A DNA stretch of 64,000 nucleotides. Source: DASYTH01 sp045806965 (GTDB lineage: Bacteria > Actinomycetota > Actinomycetes > Mycobacteriales > Pseudonocardiaceae). Each line of letters starts with the position of its first letter. Position 1 is the first letter of the stretch. Of this stretch, positions 54,901 through 63,530 are shown one piece after another. Both the position numbers and the translations under genes were made by a program. The notes below the pieces were generated by a model. That model was not told the origin of the DNA. It saw only the letters and a program-made list of their open reading frames with translations, and made no database searches. The stretch covers positions 28,769 to 92,768 of the forward strand of contig JBJMIG010000018.1 in NCBI GenBank assembly GCA_045806965.1, in the 5' to 3' direction.

Positions 54901-55439
54901 CCGAAGTCGAGCACTTCCTGCGCGTCGGCGGGAAAGAGTGTCGGGATACACAGCTCGGCGAGCGCGACCTCCGACGCGCTGGGGAGCGTGGACGACTTGC
55001 CGGCGGGGTCGTCACCGACGAACGCCACCGCTCCGCCCCGGGGGTTGGTGCCGACCAGGTTGGCGTGCCGGATGGCGTCGGTCGCGCGGTCCAGACCGGG
55101 CGCCTTGCCATACCAGTACCCGGTCACACCGTCGTGAATGGACCGTCCAATCCCGGCGGTGAGCTGCGACCCCATCACCGACGTGGCGGCCAGCTCCTCG
55201 TTGACGCCGGGCCGGTGCACCACCGCCAACTCGTTCAGCATCTCCTTGCGGCGGGCCAGCTCCAGGTCGTAGCCGGCGAGCGGCGACCCCTCGTAGCCGG
55301 AAATGAACGATGCGGAGGCGTGGCCGCGGCGCCGGTCCAGCAGGGCACGGTCGCGGACCGTGCGCACCAGCGCCTGGATCCCGGTCAGGTACACCGTCCC
55401 CTCGGCCAACTCGTAGCGGTGATCGAGGGAGTATTCCAC
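51981..55439 (-). CDS. Indolepyruvate ferredoxin oxidoreductase (fused alpha-beta type)
   Basis: 1152 residues. The N-terminal POR-like domain includes SGYEGSPLAGYDLEL. The thiamine-diphosphate domain follows with YFCSGCPHNSSTKVPDDV and VLFMDDK. A ferredoxin-like segment reads CEGCGDCGAKSNCLSVHPVD plus CNVDYACMDGDC. The gamma domain reads RITGVGGTGVVTVAQIIG. A long C-terminal extension (about 900-1152) is characteristic of the 1150-residue bacterial IOR proteins. It oxidatively decarboxylates aryl-pyruvates to aryl-acetyl-CoA, reducing ferredoxin. It is the largest intact gene of the window and stands alone. Confidence 0.9.
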   Translation of the reverse strand: MEYSLDHRYELAEGTVYLTGIQALVRTVRDRALLDRRRGHASASFISGYEGSPLAGYDLELARRKEMLNELAVVHRPGVNEELAATSVMGSQLTAGIGRSIHDGVTGYWYGKAPGLDRATDAIRHANLVGTNPRGGAVAFVGDDPAGKSSTLPSASEVALAELCIPTLFPADAQEVLDFGVHAPFLSRLTGLWSALKIVTAVADGARTVTVHPDRVDPTYGALIPQHCPDIYLAPPRALTLERSMLSQRVPLAVEYARVNRLDRVVTRSAADRIGIVAAGKTYLDVRGALRLLGLDDEALTRFGVRLLKIGMIWPLDPRVVTEFAAGLDEVIVLEEKRPFLENEIKSILYGVTNAPRVVGKSDVDGHTLVDLVGELDADQVARALARRLGEAHGIAPVRAWLDNRRPDRVSLPLLNRTPYFCSGCPHNSSTKVPDDVLVGGGIGCHAMVLFMDDKRTGAVMGVTQMGGEGAHWLGMAPFLAEDHFIQNIGDGTFIHSGSLAVRAAVAAGENITFKLLYNDAVAMTGGQDPAGGLPIDRLTRLLLAEGVAKVVVTTEDRRRLGRYQLPAGVEVHERGDIVRLQQELARVPGVTVLVHDQECATAKRRKRKRGLIDTPKTRVMINERICEGCGDCGAKSNCLSVHPVDTEFGRKTRIHQSSCNVDYACMDGDCPSFVAVTPGPARSPKRRVAADIGVSTLPAPPAVCADELAIRITGVGGTGVVTVAQIIGTAATIDGRCVRSLDQTGLAQMGGSVVSDLQITTEPSEASAKLSAGSCDLYLVCDSLVGTDPNNLKAAAPDRTVAVLSTTVVPTGHMTADTTIRFPDKETVRGRLEGAVARVVSLDAGRLADQLFASEQYANMILVGAAFQLGRLPVTEAALERAITLNGASVATNVQAFRRGRQAVADPDALRRDIGTAAHQAPEVPAKARRLAALVDAPELAALVTGRVAELLAYQNRAYAKEYAEFVGKVRAAEDAATPGVTTLTEAVAVNLHKLMAFKDEYEVARLILDETFDRAVRHEFGPDARYKVRLHPPLLRALGLRRKISLGRAWRPLFRFLYAMRRLRGTRLDPFGHSEVRRTERALIPEYRRAIEDLLSGLNPATAPTVTELAKLPDLIRGYEQVKLDNVAHYRTELSRLRAELGRVSTPVGK

Positions 55440-55475
55440 GCGACGTTCCTTACGGTCGAAGGGGAAGGCGGGGTA

Positions 55476-56519
55476 CTAACCGTCCAGATCGGTGCGCAGC
55501 ATGCCGTAGAACGCCACGTCGCGGCGCCGACCGTTGCGCACCTGTGCGCCCCGGACGATGCCGTCCTGCCGGAACCCCGACTTCTCCAGGGCACGCCGCT
55601 CGGCCACGTTGTCCACGTCGGTGCCGGCCTCCACCCGATCCAAGCCCGTGGTGGCGAACAGGTACTCGGCCAGCAACCGCTGCGCGGTCGTGCCCACGCC
55701 CCGGCCACGCGCGCGGGGATCCAGTTCGATGCCGATGTTCCAGGCCGCACAACCGAACGTGCGGCCGTAACCCACCGCGTGCCAGCTCACCATGCCGAGC
55801 AGCCGCCCGGTGTCCTCGTCGAGCACCGCGCCGCGGTGCGGCACCGGCGGAAGCACCGGGGACAGCCGGCTGTCCTGATCGAACTCGAAGGCACCGTCGG
55901 ACACGTCCGCGAGCTCCCGGCGATCTTCCGGGCGGGCCCGCGCGAGCACGACGCCGGCGCGCCGCCCGAGGATTTCCCGCTCGCCGTTGGTGGATTCCAG
56001 ATCGGAGCGCAAAAGGCTGTATAGCACCATGTCCCGGCCCTCCCCGTCGCGTCGGAGGATGCCGCGGAGCACGCCTTCCATGTGGAAGCCGGCGCTCTCC
56101 AGTCCGCGCCAGGCGGCCACGTTCTGCACGTCGGTGATGGCCTGAACCCGGTCGACCCCGGTCGTCTCGAACAAGTACCGGGTCAGCAGCATTCCGCAGC
56201 GCTTGCTCAGACCCCGGCCGCGGGTCTCGGGCAGTAGCTGGAAACCCTGGTTCCAGGCGATCCCGGAGAGCACGGTGAGATGCGGAACGGGCCGCCAGCT
56301 CATCGCGCCGAGCAGCTCGCCGGTCTCCTCGACCACGATGCCGGCCCAGAACCGGGGAACCGCCACGGGAACGGGTCGATCGTCCGGGTCGTGGTCGAAC
56401 GTCAGGTCGCACCTGTCGACGATGTCCTCCGCCTCGGCGTCGGAGACCTCGACGAGTGCGACGACGCCGTCACTGGCGAGAACCGTGCGCCGGTCCATCC
56501 AGTCCTCGACAGTGCTCAT
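55476..56519 (-). CDS. Tandem GNAT (RimJ/RimL-type) acetyltransferase
   Basis: 347 residues made of two similar GNAT_3 domains (about 20-175 and 185-345). Paired motifs are LLPETRGRGLSKRCGMLL and DPRARGRGVGTTAQRLL for acetyl-CoA binding, and AAWRGLESAGFHMEGVLRG and AERRALEKSGFRQDGIVRG at the ends. The duplication is plain from these parallel motifs. The substrate is unknown; an amino-group-bearing antibiotic or protein N-terminus is typical. Confidence 0.85.
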   Translation of the reverse strand: MSTVEDWMDRRTVLASDGVVALVEVSDAEAEDIVDRCDLTFDHDPDDRPVPVAVPRFWAGIVVEETGELLGAMSWRPVPHLTVLSGIAWNQGFQLLPETRGRGLSKRCGMLLTRYLFETTGVDRVQAITDVQNVAAWRGLESAGFHMEGVLRGILRRDGEGRDMVLYSLLRSDLESTNGEREILGRRAGVVLARARPEDRRELADVSDGAFEFDQDSRLSPVLPPVPHRGAVLDEDTGRLLGMVSWHAVGYGRTFGCAAWNIGIELDPRARGRGVGTTAQRLLAEYLFATTGLDRVEAGTDVDNVAERRALEKSGFRQDGIVRGAQVRNGRRRDVAFYGMLRTDLDG

Positions 56520-56591
56520 CGATCACCGCGGTCGAATGCGCGCCTCAATCGGTTCACCTACCCAAAATCGTCACCGTGGACACACGTCTTC

Positions 56592-57920
56592 TTACCGTAT
56601 GTCAGCACTTCTGGGAAGATCTCTAACACTTCGCATTCGCGAGTTCGTCCGATCAGCCCGTGGCGTCCCACGGATGCGTGCGCGCCGCCACCCGGTCGCG
56701 GCCGCGGTTGCGGCCACCGTGCCGAGTACGGCGAACGCGGCGATGGCGGTCGACGGCGAGCTGAACTGCGCGACGAGCCCGGCGACGGCGATGCCCAGAC
56801 CCTGGGTTCCGCGCACGACAGCAAGTGCCAGCCCGTATGCCTGCCCGCGACGCTCCGCCGGGACGAGCCGGGTGAACGTAGCGGCGGCGATCGCGTCGTG
56901 CCCGGACAGCAACCCGGACAGCACGCACAGCGCGACCGCGACCCCCAGGCTCGGGACCAGCCCGATGGGCAGCAGCACGGCGCTGGTGGCCACGGCGAAG
57001 GGGCCGAGCAGGATCAGCCGCCGTCCGGGCGCCACCAGGCGGGTCATCAGCGTGGAGCCGAGAGCGGCGCCGGCCGGTTGCGCAGCCAGCAACAGCCCGA
57101 CCGCGGCCGTGCCCACGCCGATCTGTGCCGCCAACGGAACGGCCAGCCCGGCGGGCACCGTGTAGCAACCGGCGAGACAGCCGAACGAGATCAGCCACCG
57201 CTGCCGCCGGTCCCGCCACACCGATCCCATCATCGAGCCGATCCCGGCGAACGTGGCCCTCGCTGTGCCCGCCGTCGTCACCGGCGGGTGGGGTCCGAGG
57301 CCGATCGCCAACAGCATCACCGAGACGACGAACGTCGCCGCATCGAGCAGCAGCGCCCATTCGGGACCCAACCACGCGACCAGCGGGGCGCCCACCACGA
57401 AGCCGCAGAGGATGCCGGTCTGCAGGGTCGCGTACGTCAAACCGATCGCGACCTCGAACCGGTCCGCGGCCAGGATCGTGGGCATGATCGCGGTGTGGGC
57501 GGCTTTGTGCGGTGCACCGGCGAGCTGCACCGCGACCACCAGCCCACCCAGCAACCACAGTGACACGCCGGGCAACGCCATGACCGCCACCAGGCCCGCG
57601 CGGGAGAGATCGCAGGTGATCATCAGCCGGCGGCGCGGGAGCCGGTCGGCCAGCCCGGCAAGCAGCGGACCACCCACCAGGTCGGGAATCAGGGTGAGCG
57701 CGTAGGTCAGCGCCGCGAGGGCCGGGGATCCGGTGCGGCTGAACACCAACACCGACAGCGCCACCCGGGCCAGCTGGTCGCCGATGATAGACACCAGGTG
57801 TGATGCGAACAGGACCCGAAACTCAGCGACTGCGAACACGTCCCGGTACCGGGCCGCACGCCCGTCGTCGCCCACCACCCGGCAAGTCTGATCTATGGCG
57901 CACGATCCGTCCACGACCAT
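56592..57920 (-). CDS. MFS transporter
   Basis: 442 residues with 11-12 hydrophobic segments. It has the MFS motif A-like loop LAGLADRLPRRRLMITCDL and a second FTRLVPAERRGQAYGLALAV in the C-terminal half, in the pattern of MDR-type (MFS_3/MFS_1) efflux pumps. A GTG at about 57875 (VGDDGRAARYRDVF) is an alternative, more typical start. Confidence 0.85.
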   Translation of the reverse strand: MVVDGSCAIDQTCRVVGDDGRAARYRDVFAVAEFRVLFASHLVSIIGDQLARVALSVLVFSRTGSPALAALTYALTLIPDLVGGPLLAGLADRLPRRRLMITCDLSRAGLVAVMALPGVSLWLLGGLVVAVQLAGAPHKAAHTAIMPTILAADRFEVAIGLTYATLQTGILCGFVVGAPLVAWLGPEWALLLDAATFVVSVMLLAIGLGPHPPVTTAGTARATFAGIGSMMGSVWRDRRQRWLISFGCLAGCYTVPAGLAVPLAAQIGVGTAAVGLLLAAQPAGAALGSTLMTRLVAPGRRLILLGPFAVATSAVLLPIGLVPSLGVAVALCVLSGLLSGHDAIAAATFTRLVPAERRGQAYGLALAVVRGTQGLGIAVAGLVAQFSSPSTAIAAFAVLGTVAATAAATGWRRARIRGTPRADRTNSRMRSVRDLPRSADIR

Positions 57921-58050
57921 TTACGTGGAGTGATAGGCATGCGAGTTGGGCGACGTGGACGGACCGCTGCTGACCAAGATCGACATCGTGAGCCTCACCC
58001 GCGGCTCACCACAGACCCCCGCCCCCTCTTTGTCAGGCTGAGGTCAGACA

Positions 58051-58212
58051 CCCCGAGTGAGTACCGGGGTCCGCAACCCTCGCATCATGGCCTCGCTTCG
58101 CAACATCGCCATCAGCACGCTCAGACTCGACGGCGCCACCAACATCGCCCAAGCCCTCCGACACCACGCCTGGGACCCATTCCGCCCCGTCAAACTCCTA
58201 CTAACCAGCTAA
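58051..58212 (+). pseudogene. ISAs1-type transposase C-terminal fragment
   Basis: The plus strand reads GVRNPRIMASLRNIAISTLR, then ATNIAQALRHHAWDPFRPVK and LLLTS before TAA. This is the closing helix region of ISAs1/IS4-like transposases (ASLRNlai.llR..G.tniA.alR). The catalytic part is absent. Confidence 0.75.
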
Positions 58213-58399
58213 AACGCGGCTTTGCCGCGGCCGTGGCTGCTGGCCAGGCTGCTCGGTGTCGGTGGACCTCGCCACCCCACCACGCCCAGAACTGACCCCG
58301 CACCAGCCATGACGTCGTGTCAAAGGCGCCGCCTCACAACCCCATCTCTGGCCCCAACGGGCTCGCCCCCCTCCCGGTCGTTCGACACCAGGTCCTTGA

Positions 58400-58460
58400 A
58401 TCCGAGGGAATCCGTGGAGCGCCGGATGCGGTGAGAGTCGCACGTCCGGTGCGGAGAGCG
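58400..58460 (+). mobile_element. Group II intron 3' end (domain V) remnant
   Basis: Positions 58417-58452 fold as a domain V hairpin. A gcgccgga arm pairs with tccggtgc, a two-base bulge follows, and the upper stem is closed by a GNRA loop (gaga). The AGC-type catalytic triad is present at the base. This is the conserved 3' core of bacterial group II introns. No reverse transcriptase gene lies upstream, so only the end survives. Confidence 0.75.
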
Positions 58461-58859
58461 GCTTGGGGGAACGGAACCGGGGAGACCCGGTAACCGCGCC
58501 CCAAGCCCGACACACCTTCACCACCTTCCTGTCGCAGCAGGAGGGTGGAGCTGAGGGCAGCCTGATCCGGGTGGATCGGGAACTGTCGCCGGACGACATT
58601 CTCGTCGCCAGCGGGCCGATTGGCCCAGTCGGTGTCGCCGGCGTCGTAGGGTGAGGCGGCGGCCGGGGGTTCACGGCCTGGCTGAACGCCGTCAGGGCCG
58701 GACCAGACGCCGCCGGTGGTTGGGCCGCACGGCGCTGCGCCAGTCGGGCGGCCTGCTGCGGCTGGCCATCCTGCGACGCGTCCACTGCGGGTGGCGCGGC
58801 GTGATTGCATGCTTGGTGGACAGGTAGGAAAACCGTCCATTGCGTGGGGAGCATGTCAT
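58461..58859. other. Sequence between intron remnant and SRPBCC stub
   Basis: No gene is recognised. The stretch probably came with, or was disrupted by, the intron/IS insertions. One plus-strand open frame (58463-58654) lacks any family-like motif. Confidence 0.35.
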
Positions 58860-58905
58860 GATCTTGGTTACTGGGGTAGTCGCGAACGATGTGGATCTCG
58901 GACAT
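58860..58905 (-). pseudogene. SRPBCC/AHSA1 gene stub, N-terminus only
   Basis: ATG 58905 begins MSEIHIVRDYP, the exact style of AHSA1-like SRPBCC proteins (..irI.RdyphPpe.VW.aLTDPel). The family text stops after about 12 residues, so the gene appears cut. It faces the TetR gene across an operator, a usual arrangement for such a pair. Confidence 0.4.
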
Positions 58906-58931
58906 GGTGGCCTCCTCAACACAGGGAACTT

Positions 58932-58951
58932 CAGTAGCTATAAAATTACTG
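58932..58951. promoter_or_regulatory. Inverted repeat between SRPBCC stub and TetR gene
   Basis: cagta-n10-tactg (58932-58936 and 58947-58951) with an A+T-rich centre lies 31 bp before the TetR start. It is a candidate TetR operator overlapping divergent promoters. Confidence 0.5.
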
Positions 58952-58981
58952 TAGCAGAAGTTTTCGTGTGGCTGAAGTAGG

Positions 58982-59677
58982 ATGGGTCACGTGGCGACAA
59001 CGGAAACCGGTCGGCCGGCCGTCGAAGGACTACGGGAGCGCAAGAAGCGCGCGATGCGCCAGCACCTGTCCGACACCGCCGCGCGGATGTTCGTCGAGCA
59101 CGGCTTCGACGCCGTCCGGGTAGCCGACGTCGGCGAGGCGTGCGGGGTGTCCGAGAAGACCGTCTTCAACTACTTCCGGAGCAAGGAGGCGCTGCTCCTC
59201 GACCGGCTAGAGGCGACGGCCGACGCGTTGCGCACGCACCTGTCGAACCCGGCGCTCCCCCCGGTCACCGCGATGCTGACGGTCCTCGACCACGAACTGC
59301 ACGGCCTCGTCGCGAGTCTTGCCACCGACGCCGACCAGGACCGCGCGCTGGCGCAGTACCAGAAGTTCGGCGACCTGATCCGGAACACCCCTTCGCTGCG
59401 GGCGTACCGGAGTGACACCGCCGACCGGTTCGTCGACACAGCCGCCGAAGTACTCGCCACCCGGACCGGACTGCGACCCGACGACCCCGAACCCCAGATT
59501 GCCGCGGCCACCCTCCTCGGCCTGTGGCGGGTCCAGTTCCGCGCCCTCCGGACCCACTTGCGACCCGGCCACCCACTGCCGGACGCCATCGACGCCGTGA
59601 CCCAGGAGGTCCGCCGCGCCGCCCGGCTGGTCGAGGAAGGACTGACCACGTTCCCCCAGCCCGCGAAACCACGCTGA
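58982..59677 (+). CDS. TetR-family transcriptional regulator
   Basis: 231 residues. The DNA-binding domain reads MRQHLSDTAARMFVEHGFDA, then VADVGEACGVSEKTVFNYFR, a canonical TetR helix-turn-helix. The C-terminal ligand domain is of the MftR-like (TetR_C_17) type with EPQIAAATLLGLWRVQFRAL. It is divergent from the broken SRPBCC gene it may have controlled. Confidence 0.88.
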   Translation: MGHVATTETGRPAVEGLRERKKRAMRQHLSDTAARMFVEHGFDAVRVADVGEACGVSEKTVFNYFRSKEALLLDRLEATADALRTHLSNPALPPVTAMLTVLDHELHGLVASLATDADQDRALAQYQKFGDLIRNTPSLRAYRSDTADRFVDTAAEVLATRTGLRPDDPEPQIAAATLLGLWRVQFRALRTHLRPGHPLPDAIDAVTQEVRRAARLVEEGLTTFPQPAKPR

Positions 59678-59734
59678 AGCACGACTGACCTGCCGGCCGC
59701 TTCGAAGGCGCGTACGCCGCTGCTCCCTCGGTGC

Positions 59735-59860
59735 GGACAGGGTCCGCCGCGCCAGCGTCGCTGCTCCACCGCTGACGTTGGTCACCGACCCGTGGCCGCG
59801 TGCCACCATCGCCGGCGCGAGGGCCTGTACCAGGCCGAACGGCGCACGCAGGCTGAGGTC
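59735..59860 (-). pseudogene. Short-chain dehydrogenase fragment
   Basis: The minus strand reads LSLRAPFGLVQALAPAMVAR and GHGSVTNVSGGAATLARR, the NxxxPF...L.pxMxxRGxGxIvNVSS segment of SDR enzymes. Neither the cofactor-binding start nor the YxxxK motif is present. Confidence 0.65.
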
Positions 59861-59907
59861 CGATCACCACGCACATCGCGCACGCTCATGCCGCTGACAT
59901 GTGACCG

Positions 59908-60219
59908 TCAGGTGCCGGTCTGGACGCGGCTGGCGTCCAGCCAGATCGTCCATGGCCAGATCGCCTTGATACGGAACACCCCCAGCGTCGTCCAGGGGTC
60001 GTCGTCGAACGTGGCGCGGACGTCGGCTTCGGTGGCGGCGTGAACCATGAGCAGGGCGATGTCCTCGTTGTCGCCGGTGCTGATCGGCCCACCGAGGACG
60101 ATGGTGCCCGCATCGACGAGCCGGTCAGTGAACCTGGCGTGTTGCTCCCAGCCCCGTTGCGTCCGGATCTCCCGGGTCGGATCCCAGTTCGGCCCCTTGG
60201 CCGTCCGTACCGCGAACAC
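59908..60219 (-). CDS. YciI-family protein
   Basis: About 103 residues. From a GTG at 60219, with GAGGAGG ten bases upstream, it reads VFAVRTAKGPNWDP. The YciI core continues with WEQHARFTDRLVDAGTIVLG, GPISTGDNEDIALLMVHAAT and a terminal PWTTLGVFRIKAIWPWTIWL. Members are small dimeric enzymes or binding proteins of unclear role, often near dehydrogenases. An earlier ATG at 60282 adds 21 non-family residues. Confidence 0.8.
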   Translation of the reverse strand: MFAVRTAKGPNWDPTREIRTQRGWEQHARFTDRLVDAGTIVLGGPISTGDNEDIALLMVHAATEADVRATFDDDPWTTLGVFRIKAIWPWTIWLDASRVQTGT

Positions 60220-60561
60220 TGCAATGAGTCCTCCTCGGGTCGCCGGTCGGCACACGATCACCATGTCACCGAGGTCCGACACTCACGCTGGCCCGCCACA
60301 GCACAACCAGGCGGACCGCACGCTCATGGCCTAGTGAGCGCGCGGGCCTGGGTGGTGATTATGACCGTCTGAACCGACCGCGCTTGTTCGCCGTTCCTGA
60401 CCGCGCTAAACGATCACTGTCATGATCAATGTCGCTCAGAAGCGACCGCACCGGAGCCGTCCTGCCATGAACCACATGGAGAGTCCCGTCAGGGCGCCCG
60501 GCGCGGTGACGAGCAGTCCCCTCGGTGGCATGACGGGCGCTGTTGGCCTGTTCCAGAGCGC
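60220..60561. other. Gap between YciI and the dehydrogenase, no gene recognised
   Basis: No family-like frame on either strand. It probably holds the YciI promoter and the dehydrogenase 3' end. Confidence 0.4.
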
Positions 60562-61479
60562 TCAGGGGCGCACGCGAATGACAGTCTTGCCCTTGCGCCG
60601 CACGGTCGGGTTCAGTGCGGCGACGGCCTCGTCGAGGGTCGCGACGGTTCCGATGTGCGTGCGAAGGCGCCCGTCGCGCACCCGGTCGACGATCTGCACC
60701 AGCTGACTCGGAACGGACTCGACGACGAAGTCAATCGCGCGGCCGTCGACCGGGTGAGCCTGCGCAGGCCCGACCACCGACACCAGCGTCCCGCCAGGCC
60801 GGATGATGCTCGCCGAGCGCCGTTGGATGTCACCGCCGATGACATCGAAGACCAGGTCGACCGCGCCGATGTCGTTGAGATCCTCGTGGTCGAGGTCGAG
60901 GAACTCGTTCACGCCGAAGTCGAGCGCTGCCTGGCGGTCGGCCGCGCGCCCGGTACCGATGACGTAGGCGCCGAACTCCCGGGCGAGCTGCGTCACCACG
61001 GACCCGACCGCGCCGGCGGCGCCGTGTGCCAGGACGCTCTGCCCCGCCTGAAGACGACCGTGCTGCACCAGGCCCTGCCACGCGGTCAGACCGGAGATCG
61101 GCAGGCTCGCACCCACCGTGAAGTCGACGTTCCCCGGCAGCGGCGCAAGGTTGCGTGCCTCCACGGCCGCGTACTCGGCCAGGGTTCCATCGCGGTGCCA
61201 GTCCGTGATCCCGAACACCCGCTGTCCCAGCGAGAGTCCCGTCGTGCCGTAGCCGAGGGAGCAGACCACTCCGGCGAACTCGTGGCCGATGATCGCCTGG
61301 GCTCGATCGTGACCGCAGCGATCGACCCACGTCGAGGGCCACTCCCACTCCGCAGGCACGAAGCCCGACGCATGGACTTCAACAACGACGTCGTTGATCG
61401 CCGGCGTCGGCTCAGGCCGCTCCGTGAGCGTGATCCCGGCTGCTTCCGCGGCCTGGTCCGTCGCGACGATTGCCTTCAT
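60562..61479 (-). CDS. NADP-dependent oxidoreductase (zinc-free MDR/quinone oxidoreductase type)
   Basis: 305 residues starting MKAIVATDQAAEAAG, with GGAGG four bases before the ATG. The GroES-like half contains IIGHEFAGVV and LGQRVFGITD. The Rossmann half reads SVLAHGAAGAVGSVVTQLAR. The catalytic-zinc Cys is not in the expected place, so it is likely a QOR-like enone/quinone reductase. A Gly-Gly-X-Leu-Val-Ser motif follows (PGGTLVSVVG). Confidence 0.88.
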   Translation of the reverse strand: MKAIVATDQAAEAAGITLTERPEPTPAINDVVVEVHASGFVPAEWEWPSTWVDRCGHDRAQAIIGHEFAGVVCSLGYGTTGLSLGQRVFGITDWHRDGTLAEYAAVEARNLAPLPGNVDFTVGASLPISGLTAWQGLVQHGRLQAGQSVLAHGAAGAVGSVVTQLAREFGAYVIGTGRAADRQAALDFGVNEFLDLDHEDLNDIGAVDLVFDVIGGDIQRRSASIIRPGGTLVSVVGPAQAHPVDGRAIDFVVESVPSQLVQIVDRVRDGRLRTHIGTVATLDEAVAALNPTVRRKGKTVIRVRP

Positions 61480-61559
61480 CGTGCCTCCGTACATCTCGTG
61501 CTCGCCGGCTCTGTGCGCTGGTCTGTGACGGTGGGTGGACCCAGGTGCGGTCATCGTTC

Positions 61560-61920
61560 CTGAACACGAGCGTCCCAGCCGAGCGGGGTGCGGTCGGTTC
61601 CCACAGAGAAACGCGGTCGAAACTCGCGGACAGAACCAGGGTGGCGGAGAGGAACTTCTTCGCACCACCAGGGAAGAGCTCCAACAGCAGGCGGTGTAGT
61701 CGGTTGATGGTCTGGGTCCGCGCCCGGCCGAGTTCATCGCGCCGATCAGCCCGCAGGCCCAGCACGACCAAGTCGTCGTCGACCTCGACCCGGTTGAGGT
61801 TCGGGCACGAAGTGCGGCGATCGCGGCCGAGTGCGCGTCGACCCGGGTCGGTCTTCGGGCCGCCTGGCCGGTGGGTCGCGCCACGGAACCGGCGAGATCA
61901 CTGTGATGCCGGTTGAGCTC
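61560..61920 (-). pseudogene. IS110-family transposase fragment
   Basis: Minus-strand pieces VDAHSAAIAALRAR (another frame), then LGLRADRRDELGRARTQTIN and RLHRLLLELFPGGAKKFLSA match the DEDD-to-linker region of IS110 transposases. Both ends are cut and one frame change is seen. Confidence 0.78.
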
Positions 61921-62394
61921 AGGTCACGTTGCCACGAGAATGACCGCATCAACAGGCACGCCAAGCACTCCGGACCAGCCGGCCAGCCGATCAGCGACAC
62001 CCGGTGTCGGGCCACGATCGTCAGGCACGGGGCGAGCTGGCGCTCCGATGTCGAGGTCATGGTGTACGAGGACCACCTCACGGTGCGCGAGCCCGGAGTG
62101 GGCAGATGGACGATCTATGGAAACGAGATCCGCTCGGTGACCCACCGGTCCGGGCCACCGCGCAGAATGGCGCTGGCCATTGAGCACGCGGTGTCCGACT
62201 TCGGCTCATCCGTCGTGCTCGGGATCGCACTCGATCACCCCGTCCGGAAAGCGATCGTGGAGATCAGGCGCGACGCCCCCCGGCCGGGGCGTGTGCCATT
62301 CCTTGAGCCGGCCCCATTGTTGCCCGGGGCCTTACGCCTCGGCCCGGCACGCTACTGGCGGCTGAGGAGAGCGTGGCGGGCCAACACCAGGTAG
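61906..62394 (+). CDS. Hypothetical protein, PH-like
   Basis: 162 residues starting MPVELRSRCHENDR. The middle is a likely small beta-rich domain (SDVEVMVYEDHLTVREPGVG and WTIYGNEIRSVTH), of the kind seen in membrane-associated PH-like proteins, with a basic C-terminal tail. No confident family can be given. The start overlaps the IS110 debris, and the first 20 residues could be non-native. Confidence 0.45.
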   Translation: MPVELRSRCHENDRINRHAKHSGPAGQPISDTRCRATIVRHGASWRSDVEVMVYEDHLTVREPGVGRWTIYGNEIRSVTHRSGPPRRMALAIEHAVSDFGSSVVLGIALDHPVRKAIVEIRRDAPRPGRVPFLEPAPLLPGALRLGPARYWRLRRAWRANTR

Positions 62395-62589
62395 CACCGG
62401 TACCAACGCTACCTCCATGAGCTGTGCGCAATCGCGATGTGCACGTCCATCACGTTTCCAGCCCATCGCGCGTCCCCGAGTCCACGACCATCCGCGCACT
62501 CGGCCCGGCCACCGAACACGCCAGCCAGGTCCGGCCGTCGATGATCACGCAGCTCCGGCCGTTGATCATCACCGCCGCTCACAGCTCGG

Positions 62590-62753
62590 GACGAACACAA
62601 CGAACGCTGGCCCGGATCACCAGCTACCGACGATGCGTCCGCAACCACGAACGACTACCCGCCCACCACGAAGCCATGATCCGCTGGAGCATGATCCGCA
62701 TCACCAGCCGCCGACTCGCCAACCAGGTCACCGTAGCGAGGCCCACCCGGTGA
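62590..62753 (+). pseudogene. IS5-family transposase, C-terminal fragment
   Basis: The plus strand reads LARITSYRRCVRNHERLPAH, then HEAMIRWSMIRITSRRLANQ, which is the closing block of IS5-like transposases (YRRL.rDyERlPahHEAMi.wAm). It complements the middle fragment at 31484-31830 and could derive from the same or a sibling copy. Confidence 0.78.
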
Positions 62754-63530
62754 CCGAGCGGCGACACGCGCCTCGTCCCCCACGACAGCCTCGCGGTCCG
62801 TGTCCGTCCGCTCAGCCACAAGCAGACACCTGCACAGTGCGCACCGGTTGCCTGAACGAGCCCACAGGACCTTGCGGTCCCTGTCGCCGTCACCGGACGA
62901 TCATGCCTCACCGCGCCGACAACATCGCCAACGCCGCTTCAGCGCCGGGACAGCGGGCTCGCGGTCGAGTTCATGAGCGACGCCAACGACCGGCCAATGC
63001 GGCGGCCCGCTCGTCGCCACGCTATTCGACACTCCGGGAGGGCTGCAATCAGCGGCGTCGCCACGGCCGCAATCGGAGCGGACCACGCCTGACGCAATCG
63101 CGGACATCGGCATTACGGCAACTGAGACTCGACAAGGTGGCACCGCGGACGCACTCTCATGTCGCTGCCGGCCTGATCGATTTGCCGGGTGGCTGGGACG
63201 TGCTCAGTGTGCTGAGGTATGACCACTACTTCATCGGCGGTTCCCGCTGTCTTCGCAGAGGATCGTGTTCTTCGGACGCGATCGATGTTGACCTTTCACC
63301 ATCGACAGCACGAGGCTCGCCCTGGTCTCCGCCACGGCGCTCCTCTTGGCAGCTCACGCAAATTCTGGATACTGGCGATCGCGGGCGGTGGCGGTTCCGC
63401 GGTCGCCGCCGCCCTCGAGCCACCGTCCGTCACCATCCGATGACGCCAACTACAGGTAACCAGGTACCGGCGCCGACAGCAATATAGGTAGTTGAGGAAT
63501 CAACTAGTGGGATGGTGTGTTGTGCCGGAT
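62754..63530. other. Long gap before the LLM gene, no recognised gene
   Basis: About 780 bases. Neither strand yields a family-like protein. The stretch probably holds IS debris and the LLM promoter. The right end contains an A+T-rich patch (aatataggtag). Confidence 0.4.

Noticed and set aside
53952..56024. A 690-codon plus-strand open frame
   Set aside because: Antisense to the indolepyruvate oxidoreductase and the tandem GNAT; composition is that of a shadow frame.
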